Shown: in pieces, positions 1 through 11,088 of the stretch
Layout: the number at the start of each line of letters is the position of its first letter
Numbering within the stretch: the first letter of the stretch is position 1
From: Aquatica leii
Lineage: Eukaryota; Arthropoda; Insecta; Coleoptera; Lampyridae
Assembly: GCA_035610365.1 (NCBI GenBank)
Contig: CM069433.1
Coordinates: 52,442,487-52,506,486 of the forward strand
Length of the DNA stretch: 64,000 nucleotides
Reading direction: 5' to 3'
The notes under the pieces: generated by a model
Databases searched by the model: none
Told to the model about the DNA's origin: nothing
Seen by the model: only the letters and a program-made list of their open reading frames with translations
Made by a program: the position numbers and the translations under genes

Positions 1-224
1 GTTTATTTGTTTTTGACAAGAATTTGATTGAAGACCTACAATTTTTACAAATAAAATTAATGTTTTTATACATGTATGGTACTTAGATTTGTCTACTAGG
101 CAAATTAATAAATTTTCTGGTCTAACACTATGTGGATAAAGAAAAGTATACACAACAAATTCAAGAAAAGATTATGTTATTAACATCACAAACTCTTCAA
201 AATGTGAGAAATTAATTTTATAAT
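1..224. other. Unassigned AT-rich DNA at window start
   Basis: No open frame, RNA gene or repeat could be supported here. Confidence 0.5.
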
Positions 225-400
225 CTAAAATCTTAAGCTTTTGCGGTTATTTTGTTTATGATTATAGCCGACTTTCGACTTTTTAGGCTAGTCCTAGTCT
301 CTCCTTGAGAGCCAAAACAAGAAGTAAAACTTGGCTTTTGCCGTAAACAAACGTTTCGCAAGACATTTCAGCTTGCATCTTCAGAGTAGTAAATGTCACT
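225..400. repeat. Dispersed repeat resembling a Penelope-type terminal repeat, copy 1
   Basis: The block that starts near CTTAAGCTTTTGCGGTTATT and runs through CTAGTCCTAGTCTC recurs in the same orientation at 45.55-45.69 kb with clear but diverged similarity. Read on the minus strand, positions 385-351 give CTGAAGAT, then GCAAG, a short loop, CTTGC and GAAACGT, so a perfect 5-bp stem sits between a CTGAAGA box and a GAAAC box. That layout is known from the terminal repeats of arthropod Penelope-like elements. No coding sequence accompanies this copy. Assignment to Penelope is by resemblance only. Confidence 0.5.
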
Positions 401-1849
401 GACACCAGTGTACAGCCACAAATGCAGTAAAAAGTTTATTTTAAACATGTAGTATATATTTTAACCCATTTGTAATTTGAATCTTTATTAACATTTAATA
501 CAATTATTTCTTTAAAGTCTTAATTTATATTTCATATTTATTTTGTTAATTTATTTAAACAATGAATTATTATTTTATAAGTCAAATTTGCAGATTTAAT
601 TATGGAATTTGTTTATTCAAAAAAATTTATTACACTATTTGTTTTAATCCTAAATTATAGCTTGTTTTTGTGATTTTCTTTGTATATTTAAAACTACATG
701 TATAATTGGGGCTTTAAATTTTGTTTATTCATTTTGTTTTGATTATTCTTCACATTTACCGTGTGTAACATAATCATGGTACACATCATCCCCCCCTCCC
801 TTGTCTCCTTTAGTTTTGAAGATTGAAGCTTGGAATATGTTATAACAGGTTATGCATAATATAATTTACGGTTACCTAAATTTATATATAGTGGGAAAAT
901 AAAATAAAATAAAATTGACAGTGTGCTAATTCAGTGTATTTTATCAAAATATTTTAAGAAACATAAATAATATGTTATTAAAGTCACGCAGTGTTTTGGT
1001 TACACTAATTATTAAAATTAATTAAATAAAAAAGATTAAAGCAAAAAGTTAAATTAAGACATTTATACAATTAGCTCAAAATAAATAAACATTTTTCTTA
1101 GTTTATTAAAACGTAATTTTAAAATTATTATTACTTTTATTTGCAATTTTAAAGTAACATTACACGTGAATTCTAAAATATGGTTCAGGGGAACACAGTA
1201 TACAGTCTACTATAATGCTTTAAGGTTTTTTGCATTAAATTATGTTATACCAAGGCTTTATTTTAATTCTTAGAATGGGCGTCGCTATTAGTTAACATCA
1301 GCTACTGTAAGCCAACAGTAAATATTATCATTAAAATTTTTTTTTAATAATGATTTATGGTCCGTGAACAATGTTGTGTGCACGGTTTACAAATGCATGA
1401 TCAATTTTGATTCTATCGTATCTACTGTATGTAGTCAAAAATGAGGAACAAATCATTGCTCATGTTGTTTATGAGTGCTTACAACATCGCTTCAGCTGTA
1501 TATCATTTGTATAATTATAAAGCAATCCGCTAATACTTATATATTATAAAGTATTATTTTTTGTTTTTACACGTTAAGATAATTACAATAATTAACAAAA
1601 AAAATTGATACTGTAGTGTAAAATAAAAATTAAATATTTGCCAAGTATGTTTCTATTTACAAATGGCTATTTGTTGGTAAATCCTTTATTGTAGGAAAGC
1701 CAAAAAAGACTAATTTGTTTGGTTTCTGAAGGCAACGGTTCTTGGAAGCACGAGTGTGGCCAACTACAATTATTACAAGAAAACAACACTTAAAATTTAA
1801 GAAGTTTAAATAAAGACTAAAAAGATTAGCTAATAGTTATAGAAAAATG
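401..1849. other. Unassigned AT-rich DNA
   Basis: About 1.4 kb with no supported gene. It contains an AAAAT-type microsatellite near 898-915 and short homopolymer runs; nothing else was recognised. Confidence 0.5.
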
Positions 1850-2344
1850 ACGGAAAACAAAAAACAAGTAGAGTGGTGACCGCAAGCAACGTCAATAAAT
1901 AAGTAATAAAAAAGAAGTTATCCGCAAATTCAAGAGCCTTCTCGAAGTTGTTATCCATCTTCTAGAAGATATACCGAGAGATAGGGAACACTCGAGAAGG
2001 ATTTCCAAATGTGTATAAATACCGAAGAAACAAATCGTAGGTCAGTTATTGCCGTAATGCGAATACAGCAGCGTTAAGAAGATTATTCAAGTCTAAATAA
2101 ATAAGTCGTTAGCGCGTGTGTGTACATAAATATACGGAAAATAATCTTGTACGTGATTTTAGTGTAAACAAGTGTGTGAAGCTATCCGCGGACTTTATCT
2201 TTTCTTAATTAGTGTAAGTGTTTTTATTAAATAATATTAGATTTAATTAATTCAGTTAATTTACAAGTGTACATATTTCTAGTATAAGTAAAACATATTT
2301 TTAGTCGTTTAAATAAATTAGTTTTAATAATAAAATTCGTTACA
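1850..2344 (+). mobile_element. Solo LTR fossil, Ty3/gypsy type
   Basis: This stretch shares its downstream half with the repeat at 17.1-17.4 kb and with the minus-strand repeat at 57.1-57.4 kb. Common features in order are a TATA-like GTGTATAAATACC, a GTCAGTTATT block, TATCCGCGGA, AGTGTAAGTGTTTTT and the terminus AAATTCGTTACA. Terminal ACA fits an LTR end. No internal coding region adjoins it, so it reads as a solo LTR or LTR fragment. The left edge is uncertain. Divergence between the three copies is large, so the element is old. Confidence 0.6.
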
Positions 2345-3112
2345 GTATGAATTATAGACACTAACATTACAAACTGCGATTGTGTGATATAAAAATATTA
2401 GCACTGGATAAATAACCCAATGTTCAAAGTACAAGTCTATCTATTAGCATAGGGTTACTAAAATCAAAACTGTGATCAATATTGATATGGTGGAGAGCAA
2501 GAGCTGATTCTGGGTTTTTGTTTCTATAATCATATTGTTGGTTCTTAATTCAGCTACTATTGTTTTGCTTTGTTTTGCCAATAGACATTTATTACAATTG
2601 ATACAAATATATTTGTATATAACATTATGGATGTCAGATGAAATGCTACACGTTGCGACATTTTTCGTTCAATTTTAAATCAAAAATGTTAATGGTAAAA
2701 CCTATCATACGTTTTCACAAGATTCTCGAAGTTCGGGCTTTTGGCTTATAAATAAGTGTTAGTGTCGATATCTGTTGGTAGCAACAGCTGCGATTAAGAA
2801 TCTTAATATTTTTGTTTTGTTTACAATTTTTTTTTTTGACTTCGAAGTTTGTTTTTAACGTTTTCTTAATAACGTATTTTTACGAAAAACAAATTTGGCA
2901 ATTTTGAAAAAACTATTTATTCTAATGCGATTTCAACAGATTTAAATCATAAGCATTATCTGTCAAATTTTGACAAATATGTAGTTATCCAATTCGACTT
3001 TCTTGTTTAATTTTTGTATAACTTTTACTTTGTTTGTGCTTTTTTGTGTACTTTTGATTAGTTCTTGTGATTACGTATTTTTTGCGTTTTTGTTATCGTT
3101 TTCTTCACTTAT
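2345..3112. other. Unassigned AT-rich DNA
   Basis: No gene or repeat was recognised between the LTR fossil and the transposase remnant. Confidence 0.5.
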
Positions 3113-3861
3113 AGTGGCTTTTAAATTCACTGAATCTGCCGATATGTATGTGATGTACGGTTTTTGTAATGGAAATGTTAACTCTGCCAAAAACAAATAT
3201 GGCATACGCTTTCCAAACCGAAGACAACTTAAAAGAAATACATTTTGAAGACTGGATCAACGACTTCGAAAAACTAATTCGTTTATAACGAGAAACGCTA
3301 ATGCTGGTCGACCAAAACAAAAGCGTGCAATACAACTAGAAGAACAAATTCTAGACGCTATAAACGAAGATCCTTTGTTTAGTACACGACAGTTAGCTTC
3401 AACATTAAATATCCACGGTAACAAGACCGTTCACTTGGTTTTACAAAAAACCTGTTTTATCCATATCACGTTTCTAAAGGTTAGCCTCTGAATGATAACA
3501 AAAACGTATTATGATTAAATTGTTGTAACACAATCTTAAATATAATTCAAGAAGATAGCGACTTTCTCCTGCGTATTCTTTGGAACGAGTAATTTATACT
3601 AAAATGAGAACGTCTTTCGGGTTTGGACCGTGTTGTAACCAAAGTTGCCAACATTTCGCCTACTTTCGTAAAGAGTTCATTCTGATGACACGGTCCAAAC
3701 CCGGAAGACGTTCTCATTTTAGTATAAAGTCCGGCCGTGGAAGCCTTTGCTATTACATTAACAAGGAATCTATGTTTACCAGCAATGGTGTATTTAATAC
3801 TCATAATCTTCACAATTGGGCAGATGAAACTCCACATGAATTTATAGAATACGTCTATTAA
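3113..3861 (+). pseudogene. Mariner-superfamily transposase remnant (DUF4817-type N-terminus), interrupted
   Basis: The first part reads FTESADMYVMYGFCNGN and then RFPNRRQ, the typical N-terminal helix-turn-helix of insect mariner-like transposases with a DUF4817-type start. A frame change near 3290 is followed by NAGRPKQKRAIQLEEQIL, DPLFSTRQL and HLVLQKT, the linker and second helix-turn-helix. Near 3550 the catalytic-domain motif IQEDSDFLLRILWNE appears, and after an inserted hairpin the domain resumes as MFTSNGVFNTHNLHNWADE before a stop at about 3861. In the family NE is followed directly by S-FT, so about 175 bases are inserted. The rest of the catalytic domain is absent. It is a dead DNA transposon fragment. 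Confidence 0.75.
3593..3728. repeat. Inverted Penelope terminal-repeat hairpin inserted in a transposase
   Basis: Two 41-base arms (3593-3633 and 3688-3728) are reverse complements with about one mismatch and carry GGGTTTGGACCGTG. The left arm continues into GTTGTAACC, GTTGCCAAC and TTTCGCCTACTTTCG, which matches the terminal repeats at 24.3, 61.8 and 63.9 kb. The unit is thus a Penelope terminal-repeat piece joined to an inverted copy of its own end. It lies between the NE and MFTSNG codons of the mariner-like transposase, so it arrived later. Confidence 0.8.
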
Positions 3862-4337
3862 AAAAAGTTGTTTTTAGTTATGTTTTTTAAAATACTACGA
3901 TTTTTGTATGGAATTAGGGACAACTTAACCTTACCATTTTATTTTTTAGAGATTTGATAATGTTCATTTTTTGGTTGTGAGCATGCTTAGAAAGATAGTT
4001 AATAGTACTGTTGGATGCTATGGGTTATGCATCTTTTATCGTAATGATTTTAAATCTACTATTATTTACACGTATTTATTTGCACGATTTAATTTAGATA
4101 TGATTAACATAACTACTTTTAAGTAACACTAATAAAATGCAACGGTGTTTTAGAAAAAGAATTTACAAGTAATTTGTATATTAGTATTGGTATAATAGGC
4201 ATTTACTGTTCTCAATTTTTGTTTATCTGCACTGGTGTTTAGTTTTACTTGATGCACTTTTATTTATCTTTGCACACGCGTTAAACACTTTATTTATTTA
4301 AACAGACAAAGTCTTTTTAAAAATTCTGACTAAATTC
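3862..4337. other. Unassigned AT-rich DNA
   Basis: No supported feature. Confidence 0.5.
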
Positions 4338-4535
4338 AAAAACTGACTCCAATTTCTTCTAAATACTTTTTATATTCTTCTGAATCCAGAATAATCCATT
4401 CTTTTTGATCAGCGTTCCAAAGTTTTCAAATACTTCGGGAACGTTTTAATATACTATACGGTTATGTGATGCAGCTAGTTGATCAATAGATTTTTGTAAT
4501 GTAGTAAGAAGTTTACATGTGTCTTAATTGTTGAT
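4338..4535 (-). pseudogene. Possible degraded coding tail, family unknown
   Basis: On the minus strand one frame reads CKLLTTLQKSIDQLAASHNR and another ends in KEWIILDSEEYKKYLEEIGV before a stop near 4338. The composition is unlike random AT-rich DNA and looks like the C-terminus of a protein with at least one frame break. The family was not recognised, and chance resemblance is possible. Confidence 0.25.
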
Positions 4536-6354
4536 TCTCCGGATTATCTTGTGTCAAGGATGCGATTACCGAAAGGAATCACATTATTAATAAAACCTTT
4601 TTTTGTCTTTCTAGTGCTCAATTAAAATATGTAAATTTTTTATATGTAACAAAGATAAAGTATGCCCCTTTAAAACGATTGTAGAAACTTTTTTTTAAAT
4701 TTAAATTTAGATAGAAATAAATTTATTTAGGCGTTATTAGCAAAAATTATTTTACTAATGGTTGCAAAAAATCTATATCCTGTATTGAAATTTTTTTAAG
4801 CAATCTAATATCACAAAACATTTCCAAGTAAACGGAATATAATTTAATAAACATTAAAATCAATTTATATATTAAAGACATTTATAATTTATTAATAATT
4901 ATATAATTAACTGTTAAGTTAGAAACAGTACTTTTATTTAGACTGTTGTTTTACGTTTTTTGGTAATTTTATCTTCTGTAGTTTTCTAACAATACATTAA
5001 AAAAACTGTGTTTAAATTTTCAGTAAATCAAACACTAAACGCAAAAATTTCAAATAAATTTTGATGAATTATATAAACAATTATGTACCAGTTCAATATA
5101 AATCACATCAAATTTCAAATCATTTTACAATATCGCTTAAAAACACATATTGATTTTATGTTATTATAATAACAATAAATGTTGACAAGCGTCAAACGCA
5201 GACTTAAGGTATTATGCGCATTATGCTTAAAGAAATAGATTTACTAATAAGAAAACTTTTTTGGTGTAATTTTGAATAGTAGTAATAATATTATCATTGG
5301 TATATTGTATAATTAACATACATACTTTGTTATATGCAGTAAACGCCGACATTATTATCTCTAAAATTTCAAGACTTACACAAGACATACTACAGTATTT
5401 CTACTTTAAAACTACGTTTATTAGATAATTTAACAATATTTTGTTATTAGATAAATATTTAATTAGTCCAATTGCATATATTTTATATATTGTTTGTGTT
5501 TTATAATTTACACAAACTTTTATTATTTCAATTTAAACATTTTAAATAAAAATTGTTATTATATTAAGAATATTTAACAACTAATTATTTTTAATTTTTC
5601 TAAATACTTACATATATACAATTAGGTTTATATTATATATATAATGTTTTAATACAGCAAAAGATAAAAAATCTAAATTTAATTTAAATTTATTTTTAAT
5701 TTGAATTGATGGAGTACTAATCGTCTACTTTAATTACACAGTTACATATTACTGTTATTGCCAAACGACTCTTTTTTATTTAATTATTACAAATATTTAT
5801 CGTATTTTAATAAACATTTTTTGGTTTTTAAACTTAATAACTTGTAAAAATGTTTATTTCAAACTCCAACATTTATGTATCGACATTTGCGATCATTTAT
5901 TTGTGCCAGAATATACTCTGAAATAATTTTGTGTTTGTTGTCAAAGTTTAAATCTTATTTTTTGTGTCACTTGATTTTAAACACGAGGACAAGTGTCGAC
6001 CTAATTCTTTCTCTTTAATTCGTTTTCTAAATTTTATTACAACGTTCAAAAGTGATTTTTGTAAAGTTAAATTTACTGCAATTAACACGTTCTAATTTTT
6101 CTAATGTGACTACATTTAAAACATTTTTAACAAAATTTTATAATTTTAGATATACGTATTTTAATATTGTTAAAATAATCCATTTTAATTTTTAAATTTT
6201 AAGTAAAATTTATTTTAAGTAATTTTTTTTGTCACAATTTGTTTTATTATTTTGCCGTTTATAATCATAAATTTAAATACAAAATTAGTTATAATCATAT
6301 TATATACATACATATAATAGCATTTAACAACACTAAAACATATTTCTTCTTCTT
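4536..6354. other. Unassigned, very AT-rich DNA
   Basis: About 1.8 kb dominated by A/T runs. No coding, RNA or repeat structure could be supported. Confidence 0.5.
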
Positions 6355-6895
6355 GCAGTGCCTATCCTAACGGATGTTAGCGACCAATAAGGCTATTTGT
6401 ATCTTGGAGGCGGCAGCACGGAATAGCGATATTGTGGATTTTTTATACCAATTGCGAAGATTTTTGTATTCTTCTTTATTGTTTTTATTTTTTATTTTTC
6501 GTCTTTTATCTAATAACTCTAATATCTTTGTTGTTATCTATTCTCTCTTTTTGCGCTGTTTATACTTGGTCGTTATGTTCTCTTAGTCCGAAATTGCCAA
6601 TTGCCGTACTTTGTCCTCCTTAACCTACTATTGCATTAAAATCGCTCATTATAATGCAAATATCTTAGGATTTAATGTTATTTTTTAAGTACTCTATTTC
6701 TTCATAAAATTTTTCGATCATTTGGTCTTCTTTTTTGGCCGTTGGGGCGTATACTTGTATTATATTTATGTTTACCGTTCTATCTGAGTATGAAATTAAA
6801 TTTGTGACTAATTTGGTAATTTCTTTCGCAACTATTATTCCAACGCCGTATTGGTGCTGAGGATCCTTGTCTTGTTTTTCTTTTATACTGGGATT
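6355..6895 (-). mobile_element. RTE-clade LINE fragment (endonuclease part and 3' end)
   Basis: Read on the minus strand from 6895, the apurinic-type endonuclease is clear: QYGVGIIVAKEITKLVTNLI, then NINIIQVYAPTAKKEDQMIE, FYEEIEYL and DICIIMSDFNA, the catalytic DFNA being intact. It continues to TAIGNFGLREHN. After a jump the sequence resembles the 3' end of insect RTE elements, with the peptide AIPCCRLQDTN and a terminal motif that on the plus strand reads TTCTTCTTCTTGCAGTGCC. The reverse transcriptase is missing and there are stops in the tail, so this is an internally deleted dead copy. Confidence 0.75.
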
Positions 6896-6897
6896 TC

Positions 6898-6935
6898 ACC
6901 TGATGACGACTTGGGAAACCCGACGAATAATAAAC
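6898..6935 (+). other. Possible hammerhead-like motif
   Basis: CTGATGA at 6900-6906 is followed eight bases later by GAAAC at 6915-6919, the spacing and core of a minimal hammerhead as seen in Penelope terminal repeats. Stem II would be only about one base pair, so activity is doubtful and the match may be accidental. Confidence 0.2.
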
Positions 6936-7560
6936 TGTAAATTATGGCATTATGTTTTATTAAAAATAGTTTAGCTTTGAAGAATAGAAAAATTAAAAGT
7001 TATAAACTTCATATAATTTAAATAATTGTCTTCCGAAATGTTTCTTTGTAATGTTTAGTAGAAATATTTTTTAGAATTATGTGAAATTTTAATATTAACT
7101 ACTAAAGCAAAATACTAAATAAGTTTATAAAACAACGTTAGCCGAAACAAAATTGATATTACAAATATCTTATAAAATATTAATGCTTATGTAGTTTATT
7201 CTGCTATTCTTATGATCTTGGAAAAACAGTTAGATACTTTACGTACTAACCAATTAGCGTTATAAACCGTAAATTATTAAATAAACAATCTTTACCATAG
7301 AAAGGCTTTTGGGTTTTGAACCGCGTTTGATATTTTTATATTTCACAAAACGTAAAAAGCTCGCAAATTTTAAAAAACACTATATTCGTAGTTTTGACAG
7401 TCATATTATTGTTTTCTTTAGAAAAAACTGATGGTATCAATTCACTAGTTTTCCAGTACTCTATACTGAGGCTAGGTCAATACTATTACCTCTGTTGAAA
7501 TCAATATACTTATGGATCACTATAGTTGGCTTTTATAGTCTGTGTTAGAAGCTTCGGGAT
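6936..7560. other. Unassigned AT-rich DNA
   Basis: No supported feature. Confidence 0.5.
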
Positions 7561-7745
7561 TTAACCAAAATGTTTGTCATTTTGAATTTTATAACCTGTC
7601 CGCTGTCTAGGAAGTGTTCCGCAACAACCTACCTTGTATTTTATGTCCTTGTGTTTGCTGTATCTTCTTTCATAGGGGTAGCAATTTTGTGTCCCGTTTG
7701 TCCTACATAATTTCTCGGATAGCAAAACATTTCCAATGATTTCCA
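7561..7745 (-). mobile_element. GIY-YIG endonuclease fragment of a Penelope-like element
   Basis: The minus strand reads YVGQTGHKIATPMKED and further on VVAEHFLDSGQVIKFKMTNI. This is the second half of the GIY-YIG fold as it occurs at the C-terminus of Penelope-like polymerases (YIGETGR followed by A-EH-L-TGH). Stops lie between the two blocks. No reverse transcriptase was seen near it. It differs from the GIY-YIG pieces at 33.7 and 62.4 kb, so it is probably another family. Confidence 0.55.
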
Positions 7746-7761
7746 CATGTATTATAAACAA

Positions 7762-8655
7762 AAAGTGCCTAAACTTAACTTACTGTGTTAAAAATAAAAC
7801 GTTGAAACAACCACATAACAACCATAAGAGACACTTCTGTCGGCATTTTTGATATTCTAGTCCATAAAATGAGTGACCTTTGGCCATTTTGAAAATAGTG
7901 TTGTAGGGCCAGATTTAATTTCTTTTAGTGGAATGCATTTTTTTAGACAACAAATCGATTATTTTAACTAACTTAGATATAATTGAAATGTAATTCAGTT
8001 ATCTGTTCAATTTAAATGATTTTATCATCTTAATTATTGTTTGTTATGCATTTAAAAAAATTCTGACGCTTTAACAAATGCTTAAACTACAATTTTCTTA
8101 TCGGAAAAAAAAATGCTGTGGTATTTAGTCTAGTCTGTAAAATTCCAAATATAACCTAACTTGTCAGAAGCTATAGATTAACGACCGCCATATTATTGTT
8201 TGTGCAAACTAGAGTATGCGCTCTCAATTTTTTGCGCGAGAAACTACTGAGTGTCCCTTATGGTTGTTATTAATTATTATGTGAAACAACACCGAAACAA
8301 ACCGAATGTACGCATGGAGCCACAGCCATCGCGTTACAAACTAATTAACCGGGCTTTGTAAATTAGCCTACTAAAATTCTTGCCATAAGAAAAGATCCCT
8401 GCGTCATTACTACGATTATTATATGAGCAAGACATAAACTATGTGGAAAACAAAGAGGGAATATGATTGCATGCGTTATGAATAAAGTTATTCAATTGAC
8501 TTCAATCAAGTTGACGTTTTGTCAAACACGGGTTGCTGTCATTTTTGTTTTGTTCTGTATCTTTGATTATTATTATTATTTTGCATTATTTTATTTCAAA
8601 CTGTTCTTTTTCGAGTTTGTCGGGTTTTATACTAAGTAAAACATTACGCTCTCGG
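7762..8655. other. Unassigned DNA
   Basis: No gene could be supported. An ATT microsatellite lies near 8565-8582. Confidence 0.5.
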
Positions 8656-9335
8656 TCTCGGCAAATAGTGGTTAATTTACTTGCGTACTTTAAACAAGAA
8701 CACAAATCGAATCCGGTGTTATCAAGTCCTAAAAAAAAGCGGCGAAAGAAGTCAAAACTGTAGACTTGCCAGCATCTTCAAAAAAGACTATAAGAAACGC
8801 GTTAAACAGAAAGTTCTGATGAAAACAGCCTTCATAATTTTTCTCAAAATACTTTTTTCTAGAGCATGTGACTGTGAGTTCGTTAAACATCAATTACAAA
8901 CATAAACATGTTTTGTTAAGTTATTGCACTTTAAATAGAACTCTGCATAAAATTAGCTTTAAATTTAAGCGACAATCACCGTCGATCCTTAATGAAGAAA
9001 TCACGTATAACCCTTCTGAGGATTAAATTTCTAAAACGTTCCATAGAAAATCCTAACTCAGAGTTTCCATCCTTGTGAAATAGTTTTTATGGATGGTACT
9101 TAGATATTTGCTAAAGGAAGTATGGGTAGATCGGGGCGAAATGATAATTTAATAAATGTACGTAAACCTGAGGGCTACGATAGAAAAGGATTTATTGTCG
9201 TACAGCTGGTACAAAATCTGAATTTGAAAAGAATGTTTTGTTATCGTTTTCATCTAAATCCCAACAAGAATATTATCATGAAGATATAAATGGTAAAACG
9301 TTTAAAAATTGATTGTAGAACGGTCACTTAATAAT
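8656..9335 (+). pseudogene. Tc1/mariner-superfamily transposase remnant
   Basis: Pieces of a transposase related to the copies at 42.5 and 48.0 kb are spread over three frames: PVLSSPKKKRRKKSKL near 8716, then KPEGYDRKGFIVVQLV near 9168 and SSKSQQEYYHEDINGKTF near 9250, which aligns with the SKS-YHD-M block that precedes the second catalytic Asp in the family. Many stops and frame changes separate them, and the catalytic VMDNA block was not found. It is an old dead copy. Confidence 0.5.
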
Positions 9336-10009
9336 AATTATTATTGTTATTTATTATACTTGTAAATAAAAGTTTCTCGACATTTTTAAAATATAATTTT
9401 GTTAGTTAATATTTTTTATAATATGATGCAGCTTTCTGGGTCAAGCTGTTACAACAACAGTGTTTTAGTCAGAATATCTTATCAACAAAGTTTGTCAGAC
9501 TTCATCGGGCAGTGATACTTGAAAAAAAATATTGACATTTTGAGTATTTTCTTCTAATGTTTATTCGTATAGAGCCGGATCTTCTACTGACATCTTTAGA
9601 ACGTGACTATTATATAAGATTCTTAAATAATACAGACACCTACAACAATAATAGATATATTTAGGTATTTTCTTTGTCATATTATAAATGTACGAGCGAC
9701 TTAAAATAATAATTATTACGTTTTCAAATTTTGCCTAAAAGCATGATCCGTAGGAGGCAACTTAGAAGCTGGACTATTTGATTATCAGACAGCAACGTAA
9801 TTAATTCAAAAAAGCAATATTTTTAATTTTCTTTGTATACAAATCAAGTGTATATTTAGTACTAACTTGCATTGTTTTATCTTCTGATAAAAGAAAGATT
9901 TCCTAGATCTTGGAAATCATCAATATTTTTGTATAACGCATCAATAGTTGTTTTTTTTATACATCGCATTGTGTCGCAGCCAGTCAAGCAATGAATTACC
10001 AGTAGTTTT
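9336..10009. other. Unassigned AT-rich DNA
   Basis: No supported feature. Confidence 0.5.
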
Positions 10010-10973
10010 TTACACATTTCTGCAATTAAATTTTCCACAATATTGTTGATATTGAGTAAAAAAGATCAGAACGTCGGTATCAACAAATTTTACCAGAATT
10101 GTGTTAACTGCTGTTACGTCTGCTAGACCGTAGAGTATTAAGTTTGTGTCAGTTTTTTCTAATTGTTTTTTAGACTTTTCACTGCTATTTGTCCTCAAAT
10201 TTTACTCACTTTAAAACAAAGTTCAGGATTTTGAAAACCACCTGTTACGAACATTGTTTCAGAACCTTTTTGAAAATTTGGACAATTTGGTACTTTTGTC
10301 AAGAAATACTTTGTGATAAATATTAATAATGGTTGTCTATTTGCCAAATACCTTATAAATTCTCAAAACTAGGTACTTTTCTAGAACCAGCCACATTGAA
10401 TTCACTATTTAAATCTTTGTCCTTCCCCATGTTTTAACAAATTTGCTAAATAGGTATCAAAGACTATTTTTTTACTCTATGTTTTATTCCCTCTCGTAGG
10501 ATTTTACTAGCCAAAGGTTGTAATTCTTGGAGTCCAGCATTCTATAAATAATAAAGCAGTTTACGGACGGACAATCGAGCTGCACAAATAACTCTGCGAA
10601 AGATAGATGCCGTTTTGATATTTCTTTTTTTTTTTTTATAAAACTCTTTTTGTCTATACCGTTGAAAGCTTTGTTAGAAACCATTTGATAAAGCGTCAAC
10701 ATATTTCTGGTTGTTTCAAAGAAATTATTTAGACTGTTATGTTTCTTTGTCCGCGATTTTTTCTGTGCACATATTAATTAACTGACTCGATACATTTTGT
10801 AAATTAAATGGATTACACCAATCGTTTTCCAAAGTTGTTATTAATTGCAAAATATCTTCCTTATTTTTGATTGCCAATTTACCTATTTTGCTTTGTGTTT
10901 TATTTTCATCAATAATTATATCTGAGATAGAGAGAGTTTTACAGACAATAATAATCAATAACAATAGTTATTT

Positions 10974-11088
10974 GTATCACTAGTCCAGAAAGTGCTATTT
11001 TGCGAGTATGAGCTTATTTGTAGGCCGAGGTGAAGCCGAGGCCTACAAAAAGCGAATACTCGCAAAATACTTTTAGGACGTGTGATAC
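10974..11088. repeat. Foldback (hairpin) element of about 115 bp
   Basis: Arms of about 50 bases start with GTATCAC and end with GTGATAC. They share ATTTTGCGAGTAT and TTTGTAGGCC around a loop reading GAGGTGAAGCCGA. It lies inside the decayed ORF described for 10.0-12.5 kb, between its W-NPF block and its upstream half. Its layout, with a G-rich GAGxGAAxxxxGAGG-like loop, recalls the hairpin at 52.77 kb. Confidence 0.7.

Noticed and set aside
3547-3837. Pair of overlapping open frames across the hairpin on both strands
   Set aside because: The palindrome makes both strands read alike; the frames are by-products of the inverted repeat.
6374-6623. Two plus-strand frames of 63-70 codons
   Set aside because: They are antisense to the RTE LINE fragment, which has clear endonuclease motifs on the minus strand.
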